Below, one piece after another: positions 49,271-59,462 of a stretch of 64,000 bases of DNA. Under the pieces are notes generated by a model, which searched no databases, was not told the DNA's origin, and saw only the letters and a list, made by a program, of their open reading frames with translations. A program made the position numbers and the translations under genes. This DNA is from Flavobacterium sp. 90 (GTDB lineage Bacteria > Bacteroidota > Bacteroidia > Flavobacteriales > Flavobacteriaceae): NCBI RefSeq assembly GCF_004339525.1, contig NZ_SMGE01000001.1, forward strand, positions 1,426,001 through 1,490,000, written 5' to 3'. The first letter of the stretch is position 1, and the number at the start of each line of letters is the position of its first letter.

Positions 49271-50737
49271 TTATTTCCAAGTATAAGTTCCTACTGATCC
49301 TGAAGCTAATGAAGTTGTAACCCATTTACCGTCGAATTTAATATTGAATGTTATGCTAGTTGATCCGTCATTTTCAACAACAAGAACTTTTGATCCTGAT
49401 GGTGTAATAAAAGCCACATTTTGTAAATCTCCACCCGAATTACTTGCAATTCTAATAGAACCTGCCGGAACAAATTTTGATGCGTGTGCAATAATATAAT
49501 AGCCAACATTACGCTGGAAATTTTCGCTTGACGTTACCGTCAAAGCTCCTTTACACATATTGCAACCAGCAGGAGTATGTGGTCCATAATTAGCGTTGTT
49601 TGCCAGATTCCATTCTAATGCATTTCTACTATAATTTCTCATAGAACCAATGATTATATTTCGCACATGCCATTTTAAATCTCCTTCAAAACTACCTTCT
49701 GAAGAAGTCCATTGTTCTGTGAAATACACATTTTTTGTTGGATAAGAATTGTACACATTTGTAAGCGCACTAATATCTCCAGAATATAAATGGAAAGCTG
49801 ATCCGTCTACATAAGGAAATGCATCGGCGTCAGCCAAAATTGCTTTTGGATAGTTTGGATTATCACAATTATGATCGTAAGCAATAATTTTTGTTGAAAT
49901 ATTCGCTGCTTTAAAAGCCGGTCCTAAATTCGTTTTGATAAAGTTAGTCTGGTCTAAAGCCGACATATACATACTTGGCTCATTACCATCATGTAAAGGT
50001 TCATTTTGAGGAGTTATGGCGTCAATTGTAATTCCTTCGGCTTTCATTTGCTGAATGTACTTTACAAAATATTTAGCATAAACATCATAATATTGTGTTT
50101 GTAGTTTTCCGCCAATAAAGCTGTCTTTGTCTTTCATCCAAAGTGGCGCTGACCAAGGTGTTGCCAAAATTAAAATCTTAGGATTAATTGCTACAATTTC
50201 TTTCAAAAGTGCAATTACTCCGGTTTTGTCTTTATCTAAACTGAATTTTGCAAGAGCTAAATCTGTTTCTCCTGCCGCAAGATCGTCATAAGTAAAAGGC
50301 GCTGCATTCAAATCTGAAGCTCCAATACTTATTCTTAAATAACTTATTCCTATAGAACCGTCTCCTGTTCCGAATAATTCCTTCAAAAGTGCGCTTTTCT
50401 TCGCCGCAGTTAATTGATTGATAACTTCTGCACTTCCGCCTGTTAAAGTATATCCAAAACCATCTACGGTTTGGTATTTTTGACTTGCATTTACTTCAAT
50501 ATTTGCATATGAATTAGAAGTTGTATTAAATCCTAAACTCCCCGATTGTTTTGCCAATAAAGCGCTTTGATCTGATTTTGTCAACCAGAAATCGACATCG
50601 TTAGTCACTACTACTGGCGGAATTACCGGCGGAGGTCCTTGTTCTACAGCATCATTTGATGAAGAGCAATTAACCTGAGCAAGAATCACAGCTCCTAAAA
50701 ATAATGTTTTTATAGTGTTTTTTAAAATAGGTTTCAT
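49271..50737 (-). CDS. GH30 glycoside hydrolase (beta-1,6-glucanase-like), copy 2
   Basis: Encodes 488 residues of GH30. Acid/base Glu246 in ITPQNEPLHDG and nucleophile Glu341 in NVYFTEQWTSS are intact, as are YQTVDGFGYTLTGGSAEVI and LATPWSAPLWMKDKD. It is the closest relative of copy 1, including CNMCKGALTV. The leader ends LAQVNCSSSNDAVEQ, a probable but atypical lipoprotein site; the first residues after the Cys are neutral, so surface export is not predicted. It lies between copies 3 and GH5. Confidence 0.93.
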   Translation of the reverse strand: MKPILKNTIKTLFLGAVILAQVNCSSSNDAVEQGPPPVIPPVVVTNDVDFWLTKSDQSALLAKQSGSLGFNTTSNSYANIEVNASQKYQTVDGFGYTLTGGSAEVINQLTAAKKSALLKELFGTGDGSIGISYLRISIGASDLNAAPFTYDDLAAGETDLALAKFSLDKDKTGVIALLKEIVAINPKILILATPWSAPLWMKDKDSFIGGKLQTQYYDVYAKYFVKYIQQMKAEGITIDAITPQNEPLHDGNEPSMYMSALDQTNFIKTNLGPAFKAANISTKIIAYDHNCDNPNYPKAILADADAFPYVDGSAFHLYSGDISALTNVYNSYPTKNVYFTEQWTSSEGSFEGDLKWHVRNIIIGSMRNYSRNALEWNLANNANYGPHTPAGCNMCKGALTVTSSENFQRNVGYYIIAHASKFVPAGSIRIASNSGGDLQNVAFITPSGSKVLVVENDGSTSITFNIKFDGKWVTTSLASGSVGTYTWK

Positions 50738-50765
50738 TTTTATAGTTTTTTAGTTAGTGCGGCTG

Positions 50766-52223
50766 CTAGTTTATGATAGTTTGCATAGCATGCGCCGGAA
50801 TTGTGATCGTGGTTTTTGTATCGTGGTTTATTAGCGTGTAAACAATTTCTTTTTCTGACTGGTTCATAACAAGGGTAATTATTTTGTTATCAGAATTTTT
50901 AAAAGAGGTACTTAGTAATGTTTTATCAGTAATGGTTTCGATTATTCTCTTAGCATTAGGTCGGATAAATTTTGAGAAATGACCAATATAATAGTACATT
51001 GGCGTGTATATTAATTCATCTTTTGTGGTGTCTGCGTGAATTGGCGCAAAGCAGAAATTACCAACGTGGTTTGGTCCTCCGTTTTGATCCAGAAGAATAT
51101 TCCAATCTGTCCAACCTACAGTTCCGTTATTGAAATCGTTGATCATATTGATTCCGTATCGTTCTGCATTTCCCCAAAACTGAAATTTTGTAGCGTCAAA
51201 TTTTTCGATACAACCTTCTGTGAAAAGTAAATTTTTATTTGGAAATTCAGCATGAACTTTCCCAACTGATTCAAATTTCGGAGTTCCGCCATTCCAGGTT
51301 TCATACCAGTGAAATCCAATTCCCCAGGCATATTTTGAAACTTCAGGATCTGAGAAAACTAGTTTAGCTCTTGTTTCTAACATATCTCCGCGATTGTGAT
51401 CCCAAATGATAATATTTTTAGATCCAAGTCCTTCTTTTTCTAAAGTTGGCCCAAGAAAGTTTTTCAGGAAATCTCTTTCGGCTTCCGGAGTATAAATGCA
51501 GGATTCCCATCTTTGTTTTGCCATTGGCTCATTTTGAATGGTTAATCCCCAAATTGGAATGCCTTCTTTTTCATATGCTTTTATAAACTTAGCATAATAA
51601 TTTGCCCATGATTGTGCAAATTCCGGCAAGAGAACGCCGCCGTGCAAAATATCGTTATTGTCTTTCATGAAAGCTGGGGGACTCCAAGGACTGGCAAATA
51701 AGGTTAATTTCCCGCCGGCTGTTTCAATTGCTTTTTTTATTAATGGGATTCGATATTTTCGATCGTGATCAATATTGAAGGTTTTTAAATCTTTGTCTCC
51801 TTCTGCAACATAAGTGTAACTATCGCTGCTAAAGTCGCAGCTATGTATATTGGTTCTGGCTAATGAATAACCAATTCCTTTGTTTTTGTCGTAATAAGCG
51901 GTCAGAAATTCTTGTTGCTTTTTAGGAGATAATTTGGCAAAAACTTCTGCGCTTGCATCTGTTATGGCACCACCAATTCCTAAGAAAGTCTGATCTGTTT
52001 TTTCAGGATCTAAAATGATAGAAACTGTTGAATTTGTGGCTTTCGAAATTAAATTATTCGAAAGTGATAATCTTAAATTTGTGTTTTCGGCAGTGGTATA
52101 AACTTCAATTTTTTTGTTTGATTTCGATGCCGAAACTGATGAATTATTCACCACTTTTGATGAAGAACAGCTTAATTGCAGAACTAGTATTGGTGCTATT
52201 AAAATTCTATTTGTGATTTTCAT
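50766..52223 (-). CDS. GH30 glycoside hydrolase (glucosylceramidase-like), copy 3
   Basis: Encodes 485 residues of GH30, nearer to the GH30_1 type. Acid/base Glu232 in LTIQNEPMAKQRWESC and nucleophile Glu336 in LLFTEGCIEKF are intact. FLGIGGAITDASAEVFAKLSP and FASPWSPPAFMKDNND are family marks. Lipoprotein leader with LQLSC and a Ser-rich region; no acidic residues follow the Cys. It is a close paralogue of copy 4, 87 bases upstream. Its glycan bond cannot be told from sequence; beta-1,6- or beta-1,3-glucan side activity is likely from context. Confidence 0.93.
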   Translation of the reverse strand: MKITNRILIAPILVLQLSCSSSKVVNNSSVSASKSNKKIEVYTTAENTNLRLSLSNNLISKATNSTVSIILDPEKTDQTFLGIGGAITDASAEVFAKLSPKKQQEFLTAYYDKNKGIGYSLARTNIHSCDFSSDSYTYVAEGDKDLKTFNIDHDRKYRIPLIKKAIETAGGKLTLFASPWSPPAFMKDNNDILHGGVLLPEFAQSWANYYAKFIKAYEKEGIPIWGLTIQNEPMAKQRWESCIYTPEAERDFLKNFLGPTLEKEGLGSKNIIIWDHNRGDMLETRAKLVFSDPEVSKYAWGIGFHWYETWNGGTPKFESVGKVHAEFPNKNLLFTEGCIEKFDATKFQFWGNAERYGINMINDFNNGTVGWTDWNILLDQNGGPNHVGNFCFAPIHADTTKDELIYTPMYYYIGHFSKFIRPNAKRIIETITDKTLLSTSFKNSDNKIITLVMNQSEKEIVYTLINHDTKTTITIPAHAMQTIIN

Positions 52224-52310
52224 TGTACTTCAAAAAACTTTTAAAATTAAAATTAAATTGAGGGTCAAATTGGATGATTCAATTCGACCCTCCTACCTAA
52301 TTGCAAAATA

Positions 52311-53765
52311 TTAATAGACTAATGTCTGAATAGCATGTGCAGGAATTTTTACTACTGTTTTTTCAGCAGCTATAATCAAATTGTAGGTAAGTTCTTTATC
52401 AGATTGGTTCATGACAATTGTTGCCATTGTTCCGTCTGTATTCAAAAATGAAGTACTTAATAAAGCGCTTCTGCTTACTGCTGTACTTACTCTTACAGCA
52501 TTCAAATGAATGAATTTTGAAAAATGTCCGATATAATAATACGATGGCGTGTATATTAATTCGCCTGTAGTTGTGTCAGCGTGAATTGGTGAAAAACAGA
52601 AGTTTCCAACATGATTTGGTCCTCCGTTTTGATCTAAAAGAATGTTCCAATCTGTCCATGCAGCTGTTCCATTATTAAAATCATTAATCATAGAAATACC
52701 ATATCTTTCTCCGTTACCCCAAAATTGATACTTTGTGGCATCAAATTTTTCGATACATCCTTCTGTAAACATTAATCCTTTATCAGGATAAGCCTCGTGC
52801 ACTTTGCCTACGTTATCAAACATTGATGCACCGCCAGACCATGTTTCGTACCAGTGAAAACCCATTCCCCAAACATACTTTGAAGCTTCCGGATCAGAAT
52901 AAATTACATTGGCTCTGTAGTTCATTAAATCACGATTATGATCCCATACAATGATTTTTACATCGCCTAATTTTTCTTTCTTAAGTGTTGGCCCAAGGAA
53001 ATTTTTAATAAAATCTCTTTCTGCTTCAGCGGTATAAACGCAAGATTCCCAGGTTTGAATTGCCATTGGTTCATTTTGAGTAGAAGTACCCCAAATTGGA
53101 ATTCCTTCTTTCTCATATGCTTTTATAAATTTGGCATAAAAATTTGCCCATGTTTGATAATATTCCGGTAATAACGTTCCGCCTTTCAGGACGTTTTTAT
53201 TACTTTTCATAAAAGCATTTGGCGACCACGGAGCAACATAAGTGGTTAATTTTCCTCCTGCTGTTTTTATAGCTTGCTTTATTAATGGAATACGAAATTG
53301 TCTATCGTGATCAATCGAAAACGTTTTTAAATCTTTGTCTCCTTCTTCGATATAAGAATAGCTTCCACTGCTAAAATCAGAACTTTGTATCGTGGTTCTT
53401 AGCAATGAATAGCCTATACCTTTTTGTTTATCATAATAGGCATTCAAAAATTCTGTTTGTTTTTCTTTTGAAAGTTTAGCAAAAATTTCAGCACTTGCAT
53501 CAGTAATAGCGCCTCCAATTCCCATGAAAGTTTGGAACTTTTTTGATGGTTCCACAAAAACAGATGATTCTGTTTCAAGTGGTTGTTTTGATGCTGAAAA
53601 AGTTAAATTGTCTGTAGCTGTCAATCTCAAATCTGAATTTGCAGCTGTAGTATAAACTGTTATTTTTTTTCCATTGGTTGTAAATTCTTTTTTTGTCTTT
53701 GGCTGTTGTGCAAAAGCCGCCAGCGAAAACAGAAAGCATAGAATTTTAGAACTATTTTTTTTCAT
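52311..53765 (-). CDS. GH30 glycoside hydrolase (glucosylceramidase-like), copy 4
   Basis: Encodes 484 residues of GH30 with a cleavable signal peptide ending in AFAQQ. Acid/base Glu232 in TQNEPMAIQTWESC and nucleophile Glu335 in LMFTEGCIEKF are intact. It shares long identical blocks with copy 3 (ITDASAE, WTDWNILLDQNGGPNHVGNF, YIGHFSKFI), so the two arose by duplication. As a soluble protein it probably works in the periplasm. It is the first enzyme gene after the hairpin at 53854-53888 that separates it from the SusCD part. Confidence 0.93.
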   Translation of the reverse strand: MKKNSSKILCFLFSLAAFAQQPKTKKEFTTNGKKITVYTTAANSDLRLTATDNLTFSASKQPLETESSVFVEPSKKFQTFMGIGGAITDASAEIFAKLSKEKQTEFLNAYYDKQKGIGYSLLRTTIQSSDFSSGSYSYIEEGDKDLKTFSIDHDRQFRIPLIKQAIKTAGGKLTTYVAPWSPNAFMKSNKNVLKGGTLLPEYYQTWANFYAKFIKAYEKEGIPIWGTSTQNEPMAIQTWESCVYTAEAERDFIKNFLGPTLKKEKLGDVKIIVWDHNRDLMNYRANVIYSDPEASKYVWGMGFHWYETWSGGASMFDNVGKVHEAYPDKGLMFTEGCIEKFDATKYQFWGNGERYGISMINDFNNGTAAWTDWNILLDQNGGPNHVGNFCFSPIHADTTTGELIYTPSYYYIGHFSKFIHLNAVRVSTAVSRSALLSTSFLNTDGTMATIVMNQSDKELTYNLIIAAEKTVVKIPAHAIQTLVY

Positions 53766-53853
53766 TCTTTCCTTATTATTTTAAATTCTAATTGAAGTTT
53801 TTTAAAGAAACTCTTTATCTGTAAAAACACATTCCAGTAGTTTAAGGATTTAA

Positions 53854-53888
53854 AAATAGCCCATACTCATAGTGATTATGGGCTATTT
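53854..53888 (-). terminator. Hairpin between the SusCD-lipoprotein genes and the enzyme genes
   Basis: AAATAGCCCATA (53854-53865) pairs perfectly with TATGGGCTATTT (53877-53888), loop 11 bases. On the minus strand it is followed by only TTTTAAA, so it is a weak terminator or an mRNA-stabilising stem rather than a full stop. Confidence 0.65.
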
Positions 53889-53918
53889 ACAACCAAACTT
53901 AAACTTAACTTTATCTTC

Positions 53919-54800
53919 TTATTTTGCTCTCATTTCAACCCTTCCGATTGTAATTCCGTCTTTAGTAAACTTGTTACCATTACCACCACTTCTGATAAGT
54001 AAATAGATTTTACCCGTTGTATTGAATTTAACTACGTTAGAAACATCTCCTGATTTTTCATTTTTAACACATCCAACAATAGATAATCTACCTAAGAATG
54101 GATTTTTAGCACAACCATCCCAAGTACTTAATCCCATTACTTTGTTGTCTTTGTACTCAACACCATCTACAGGAACTGTTGTACCAGCATATACTTCAAA
54201 CCATGTTTCATCAGATCCGCTTGCAGATGTAACTAACATATCAATTGTATATTCTTTGTCTTTTACAACATCAATTGCTTGGTAAATACCTTCTTGTGCA
54301 CCACCGCCTGCGTGAATTGTAGCGCTTCCTGTTGCAAATGACCAGAAAGCAGCTCCTGTAGGACTTAACTTTGCAGATGTCCATTGAGCAGCGTCTGCTG
54401 GAGTACTAAAGAATCCTCCTCTTACTAAATTAGGTTTAGCAGGATCTGAAGTTGCAACAACAATATCATGAGCTGTAGTTTCTGTTTTTCCTCCGGCTGC
54501 AACTGCAATATGCTTCACTGTATAAGTACCGGCATCCGGTAATACAATTTTTTCAGTCATTTTACCCAAGTAAGGTCCGTATCCAATATCCCAGTAAGAT
54601 TCGATAATACCAGGTATTTTAGAGGTTAAAATATACGTATTTACTTCTCCTGTTACTGGAGTAATAGTGAATGCTGAATCAACACTGGAAGCAATTAAAA
54701 CATTAGGATTAACGTCATCACTACAGCTATTTAGTGTTCCTCCTAATGCTAAAAATAACATTAGGTATACACTTGTTCTTAAATTTATATTTAAATTCAT
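53919..54800 (-). CDS. Surface lipoprotein, SusE/SusF-position glycan-binding candidate
   Basis: Encodes 293 residues. The leader ends in LNSCSDDVN: Cys26 followed by Ser-Asp-Asp fits the Bacteroidota surface-export signal. Residues 40-120 look like a PKD/Ig-type domain (DSAFTITPVTGEVNTYILTS..., GTYTVKHIAVAAGGKTETTAHDIVV), and 125-293 like a carbohydrate-binding beta sandwich with WTSAKLSPTGAAFWSF and TWFEVYAGTTVPVDGVEY. Placed just after SusD, it probably binds the glucan at the cell surface. No catalytic motif. Four Cys in the C-terminal domain are unusual. Confidence 0.82.
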   Translation of the reverse strand: MNLNINLRTSVYLMLFLALGGTLNSCSDDVNPNVLIASSVDSAFTITPVTGEVNTYILTSKIPGIIESYWDIGYGPYLGKMTEKIVLPDAGTYTVKHIAVAAGGKTETTAHDIVVATSDPAKPNLVRGGFFSTPADAAQWTSAKLSPTGAAFWSFATGSATIHAGGGAQEGIYQAIDVVKDKEYTIDMLVTSASGSDETWFEVYAGTTVPVDGVEYKDNKVMGLSTWDGCAKNPFLGRLSIVGCVKNEKSGDVSNVVKFNTTGKIYLLIRSGGNGNKFTKDGITIGRVEMRAK

Positions 54801-54826
54801 TGTTCTTTATTTTTGGTTAGTTAGGT

Positions 54827-56338
54827 TTACTGATAATTAGGATTTTGTTTCAATTTAGTACCATTAAGTTCTGTGTATGGTATAGGGAAAATCTCGTCTG
54901 TACCTGCATCAAAACCTCTATCAGATAATGCTGCTGCAGCATCTCCCCATCTTACTAAGTCAAAAAATCTATGACCTTCACCAGCTAATTCTAATCTTCT
55001 TTCTTTTTTAATAGCTGCCAATGTAACTGGTACAGAAGCCAATCCAACTCTAGCTCTAACTGCATCAAGTAATGCTTGTGCTCTTGCTCCTGAACCTAAT
55101 GCTTCTGCTTCCATTAGGTAAGTATCTGCAAGTCTGATGATATAAGAATTTTGTTTGTAGTTCAATTCCTGATTACCTCCACCAGTACGAACATCTGATT
55201 GTCTTGGAAGATATTTGTTTAAGAAAAGACCTGTATCCTGATAAGCTGGAATATAATCTGCTTTACCAGCTGCTTTTAAAGCTTTAATATTAAGAATTGT
55301 AGCATCTAATCTTGGATCTCCTTGCATTGCATCAAACAATTTTTGAGTTGCCACGTTGAAAGCCCATCCTGAAGGAAGATCTGGTGCATCAGAACCTTTT
55401 GGTCTTGAATATCCTCTTGGCCCGATCATTTGGTTTAAAGAGTTCCCTTCGTCTTTACCTTGTCCCCAGAAAGTCCAGTCAGTATTTCCTGCACTACTGT
55501 GAGATACTTCTAATAATGATTCTGCATTAAATTTATTTGAAGTCACCCATAAGTCACTAAATGCAGGAAGTAATTTATTTCCGTATTGATTTGTTTGACC
55601 TGGTGTTCCATTTACCTGAGCCAAAACAGTAGCTGCTTCAGAATTTTTACCTTCAAACAAGTATACTTTTCCTAATATTGCTTGTGCTGCTCCTTTGTTA
55701 AGTCTTCCAGATTCTGTTTTTGCATCAACAGTATTTGGTAAACTAGGAATAGCTTCTAATAAATCTTTTTCTATTTGTGCATAAATTACCTCTGGTTTAA
55801 CTTGCTCCGGATCATAAATTGTCTGAGTATTTAATGGTACCAAAACCAATGGAATGTTTTTAAACAATCTCACCAAGTTAAAATAATAAAGTGCACGTAA
55901 TGCTTTAGCTTCACCAGCAAATCTAGCTCTTACAGTATTATCCATAGAAGCTGCAGGAAGTTTTTCTAACAAGATATTTGCTCTCGAAACACCTTGATAG
56001 TGATCATTCCAGTAACTACCCGGAATACTGATTGAACTAAGTGAGTGCGTAGAGAAATTCTGAATTCCGTTTCCATCAGTTGCGCTTCCTCCTCCTGCAT
56101 AAAAATCATCTGATCCTGCATTTAGCATTGCTACTAAGTTTTCGAAACCTCCGGTATTTTTTCTCAACGGATCATAAACTCCAATTAAAGCAGAATAACA
56201 TTGTTGCTCATTAGAAAAGTAAGTACTTGTATCAAATTTTCCTTTTGGGTCAATGGTAACAAAATCTTCAGAACAAGATCCGCCTAGAGCTGCTAATGCA
56301 ACAGCGCAGTATATGTATTTAAGTTTTATAGTTTTCAT
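54827..56338 (-). CDS. SusD-like (RagB/SusD) glycan-binding lipoprotein
   Basis: Encodes 503 residues. Leader MKTIKLKYIYCAVALAALGGSC then SEDFVTIDPKGKFD: Cys22 followed by acidic residues marks a surface lipoprotein. The family pattern is plain: FSNEQQCYSALIGVYDPLR, ANILLEKLPAA, GEAKALRALYYFNLVRLFKNIPLV, the TPR-like GAAQAILGKVYLFEGK and the C-terminal ERRLELAGEGHRFFDLVRWG. It caps the SusC channel and captures glucan chains. It is 13 bases from susC and 26 bases from the lipoprotein that follows. Confidence 0.96.
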   Translation of the reverse strand: MKTIKLKYIYCAVALAALGGSCSEDFVTIDPKGKFDTSTYFSNEQQCYSALIGVYDPLRKNTGGFENLVAMLNAGSDDFYAGGGSATDGNGIQNFSTHSLSSISIPGSYWNDHYQGVSRANILLEKLPAASMDNTVRARFAGEAKALRALYYFNLVRLFKNIPLVLVPLNTQTIYDPEQVKPEVIYAQIEKDLLEAIPSLPNTVDAKTESGRLNKGAAQAILGKVYLFEGKNSEAATVLAQVNGTPGQTNQYGNKLLPAFSDLWVTSNKFNAESLLEVSHSSAGNTDWTFWGQGKDEGNSLNQMIGPRGYSRPKGSDAPDLPSGWAFNVATQKLFDAMQGDPRLDATILNIKALKAAGKADYIPAYQDTGLFLNKYLPRQSDVRTGGGNQELNYKQNSYIIRLADTYLMEAEALGSGARAQALLDAVRARVGLASVPVTLAAIKKERRLELAGEGHRFFDLVRWGDAAAALSDRGFDAGTDEIFPIPYTELNGTKLKQNPNYQ

Positions 56339-56351
56339 AATTTTTTAATTT

Positions 56352-59300
56352 TTAAAATTGAACGTTAGCTCCTAACAAAATAGATCTTGCTTGTGGATAA
56401 ACTCCTTTATCTACACCATAAACCTGACCTCCAATTTCCGGATCATATCCTGTGTATTTTGTAAAAGTGATTAAATTCTCTCCTGTTAAGTAGAAACGAA
56501 TTTTATCTGAACCAATTTTAGATGATAAGTTAGTTGGAAGTGTGTATCCAACCTGAACAATTTTTAAACGTAAGTAATTTCCATTTTCAAGATAAAAATC
56601 AGACATATTACTAAAGTTTTTGTTTGGATCGTTATTAGTCAATCTAGGATAATCATTTGATGTTCCTTCTCCAACCCAACGCTCTAAAGCTTTTGTTTGA
56701 TAATTTGCATTCAGGATATCAAGTCTTCTAAGACCTTGGAAAATTTTACTTCCTGCAGATCCTTGAGTAAATGCCATGAAATCAAAGTTTTTGTAGTCTA
56801 AGTTAATAGTAAGACCAAAAGTATATTTAGGAATATTTGTTCCTAAGAATTGTTTATCATCATCTGTAATTTTACCATCACCATTTGAATCTGTCCAACG
56901 GAAATCTCCAGGTTTAGCATTTGGCTGAATTAAACCTCCTGCAGCATTTTTGTATGCAGCAACTTCAGCTTCATTTTGAAAAATACCAGCTGTTTTAAAA
57001 CCATAGAATTCATTGAATGAGTGACCAACTTGTGTTCTTGTTACAGGTCCCATTGATTGGAAACTAGCATCTCCAACAATGTAGTTTGTGGATGAACCAA
57101 CATAAGTAATCTCATTTTTCAAGTAAGCAACATTCGCATTAACACCTAAGTTAAAATCTCCAAGTCTTTTCTTGTATCCTAATTCAACCTCAAAACCACT
57201 GTTATCCATATCTGCGATATTTGCAGATGGTGCGTCAACAACTCCTACATATCCAGGAATTACAACGTTTCTTAAGATTCCCTTTGTTGTTTTTTTGTAG
57301 TAATCTAAAACAAGAGAGAAATCATTGAAAATTTTTGCATCAAGACCAATTGTAGTTTGTGAAGTTTCTTCCCATCCTAAATCTGGGTTAGGTAAAGTTG
57401 AGTTTCCGTAACCAGTTGTAATTGCTCCAGTATTTCCAACAGAATAGTTATATCCACCAACAACTAAAGCTCTGTATTTGAAATCATCGATGTTATCGTT
57501 ACCAACAACTCCGTAACCTCCACGTAATTTTAATGTGTTAACTACATTATTTTCTTTCCAGAATCCTTCTTTTGAAATTACCCATCCTAAAGAGAATGAA
57601 GGGAAAACTCCGAATTTTTTATTTTCACCAAAACGAGTTGATCCATCACGACGAATAATTCCTGTGAAAAGATATTTCTCTAAATAATCATAATTTGCAC
57701 GTAAGAATAATGAAGCCAATTTATGTTCTGTAAAATCACTTGCTCTGTTTACTCTGTCAGTTTGAGGAATATCAAAGTTGAAAGAAGCATCTTTGTAGCT
57801 TGTAATTGGCAAACCATACATAGTAACTCCAATAGAACCACCAATGTTTTCAACATAAGCACCTTGACCTGCTAAAACATTAATACTGTGATCTCCGAAT
57901 TTATTAGAATAAGTCAAAATGTTTTCAAGAGTCCAGGCAAATGATTTATTATTGTTTTGGCTGTAGTTATTTCTATCTTCTTTCATGTTTGGATTTAAGA
58001 AGAAAACCGGAGTAAAGCCTTGGTCTCCCCAATAAGCTAATTTACCACCAAGTGTAGTTCTGAATTTTAAATGAGGAGTAATGTTAGCCTCTAAATAAGC
58101 GTTTCCAACAAAATCATCAGACCAGCTATATCCTCCTAATCTAGTTTGAGTATAAGCTAAAGGATTTGTCATCTCTTGTTGTACTAAAGATGAAATTCCG
58201 TAAGGATTTCCGTTTGGATCTCTTACAACATTTGGATTTGTATAGAAACCTGTACCAATAACTGCAGGATCTGTAACCACTAATGGAGTAATTGGATCTA
58301 AGTTAATTGCAGAACTTAAAGGTCCTCCAAATTCACTGTTTGTGTTTCCAATACCTTTAGTTTTTTGGTGCGTATATCCAAAAGTTTGTCCGAAAGTAAA
58401 ATAATCAGAAATTTTGTGTGTTGAGTTTAAACGGAAATTTTTCTTTGTATAGTTCGAAATTTCTGTTGCAACAATACCTTCCTGATCTTGGATTCCGAAA
58501 GAAGCATAAAAAGTAGATTTCTCACCTCCACCACTAATACTTAATTCGTGAGTATATCTAAAAGCTGAATCATTAAAGATTGCATCTTGCCAATTTGTAC
58601 CTTGTCCTAAAGCTGATGGATTAGCATATTTAACACCACCACCATCTGCAAAAGATTTCTCATTCATGATTGCTCCGTACTGTGTAGCATTAAGCAAGTC
58701 TAATTTTTTAGCCGGACCAGAAACACCCGCAAAACCGTTGTAGTTTACAGAGATTTTTCCTGATTTTCCTTTTTTAGTTGTAACCAAGATAACCCCAGTT
58801 GCAGCACGAGTACCATAGATTGCAGCAGAAGCAGCATCTTTAAGAACCTCGATAGATTCGATATCACTTTGATTGATGAAACCAATAGCATTTGCGTCTA
58901 CAGCAATACCATCAACAACCCATAAAGGATCATTTCCACCTTCTCTAAAAGTAGTCACACCTCGAATACGTACCTTAGAAGCTGAACCTGGTTGTCCAGA
59001 AGTAGCAGCTACAGATACACCCGCAACTCTACCTTGTAATGATTGTTCAACTCTTCCGTTTGGTACTTTTTCAAGATCAGCAGCTTTTACACTAGAGATA
59101 GCTCCTGTAACAACTGATTTCTTTTGAGTACCGTATCCAACAACTACAACCTCATTTAATGATTGTGATTCTGGTTTTAATTGAATTGTAATTTTTGTTC
59201 TCCCATTTACAGCTTCACTAATTGGCGCATATCCAATAAAAGTAACTGTTAAAACACCATTAGAAGGTGACTGAATTTGGAATTTTCCATCAAAATCTGA

Positions 59301-59462
59301 TGCCGTTGACTTAGTTGTTCCTTTTAATACAATAGTAGCACCAGGAACTGGCATTCCACTTTCATCAGTTATTACCCCGTTAACCGTGACATCCTGAGCC
59401 ACAGCGATAACCGAGAATAACAAAGACGAAATACAAAAAATAAGTAATTTTGTTAATTTCAT
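56352..59462 (-). CDS. SusC/RagA-type TonB-linked outer-membrane glycan transporter
   Basis: Encodes 1036 residues. Signal peptide about 1-23, then a carboxypeptidase-regulatory-like domain (VNGVITDESGMPVPGATIVLKGT), the SusC plug (NEVVVVGYGTQKKSVVTGAISSV, EQSLQGRVAGVSV, GSASKVRIRGVTTF, IESIEVLKDAASAAIYGTRAATGVI) and a large barrel ending in ILLGANVQF. It imports oligosaccharides captured by SusD. First gene of the locus; a 345-base gap separates it from the divergent regulator at 59808. Confidence 0.97.
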   Translation of the reverse strand: MKLTKLLIFCISSLLFSVIAVAQDVTVNGVITDESGMPVPGATIVLKGTTKSTASDFDGKFQIQSPSNGVLTVTFIGYAPISEAVNGRTKITIQLKPESQSLNEVVVVGYGTQKKSVVTGAISSVKAADLEKVPNGRVEQSLQGRVAGVSVAATSGQPGSASKVRIRGVTTFREGGNDPLWVVDGIAVDANAIGFINQSDIESIEVLKDAASAAIYGTRAATGVILVTTKKGKSGKISVNYNGFAGVSGPAKKLDLLNATQYGAIMNEKSFADGGGVKYANPSALGQGTNWQDAIFNDSAFRYTHELSISGGGEKSTFYASFGIQDQEGIVATEISNYTKKNFRLNSTHKISDYFTFGQTFGYTHQKTKGIGNTNSEFGGPLSSAINLDPITPLVVTDPAVIGTGFYTNPNVVRDPNGNPYGISSLVQQEMTNPLAYTQTRLGGYSWSDDFVGNAYLEANITPHLKFRTTLGGKLAYWGDQGFTPVFFLNPNMKEDRNNYSQNNNKSFAWTLENILTYSNKFGDHSINVLAGQGAYVENIGGSIGVTMYGLPITSYKDASFNFDIPQTDRVNRASDFTEHKLASLFLRANYDYLEKYLFTGIIRRDGSTRFGENKKFGVFPSFSLGWVISKEGFWKENNVVNTLKLRGGYGVVGNDNIDDFKYRALVVGGYNYSVGNTGAITTGYGNSTLPNPDLGWEETSQTTIGLDAKIFNDFSLVLDYYKKTTKGILRNVVIPGYVGVVDAPSANIADMDNSGFEVELGYKKRLGDFNLGVNANVAYLKNEITYVGSSTNYIVGDASFQSMGPVTRTQVGHSFNEFYGFKTAGIFQNEAEVAAYKNAAGGLIQPNAKPGDFRWTDSNGDGKITDDDKQFLGTNIPKYTFGLTINLDYKNFDFMAFTQGSAGSKIFQGLRRLDILNANYQTKALERWVGEGTSNDYPRLTNNDPNKNFSNMSDFYLENGNYLRLKIVQVGYTLPTNLSSKIGSDKIRFYLTGENLITFTKYTGYDPEIGGQVYGVDKGVYPQARSILLGANVQF

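Noticed and set aside
44849..53765. GH30 paralogues as a tandem array collapsed or misassembled
   Set aside because: The four genes differ clearly in sequence, fall into two types, and have different leaders, so they are real distinct genes.
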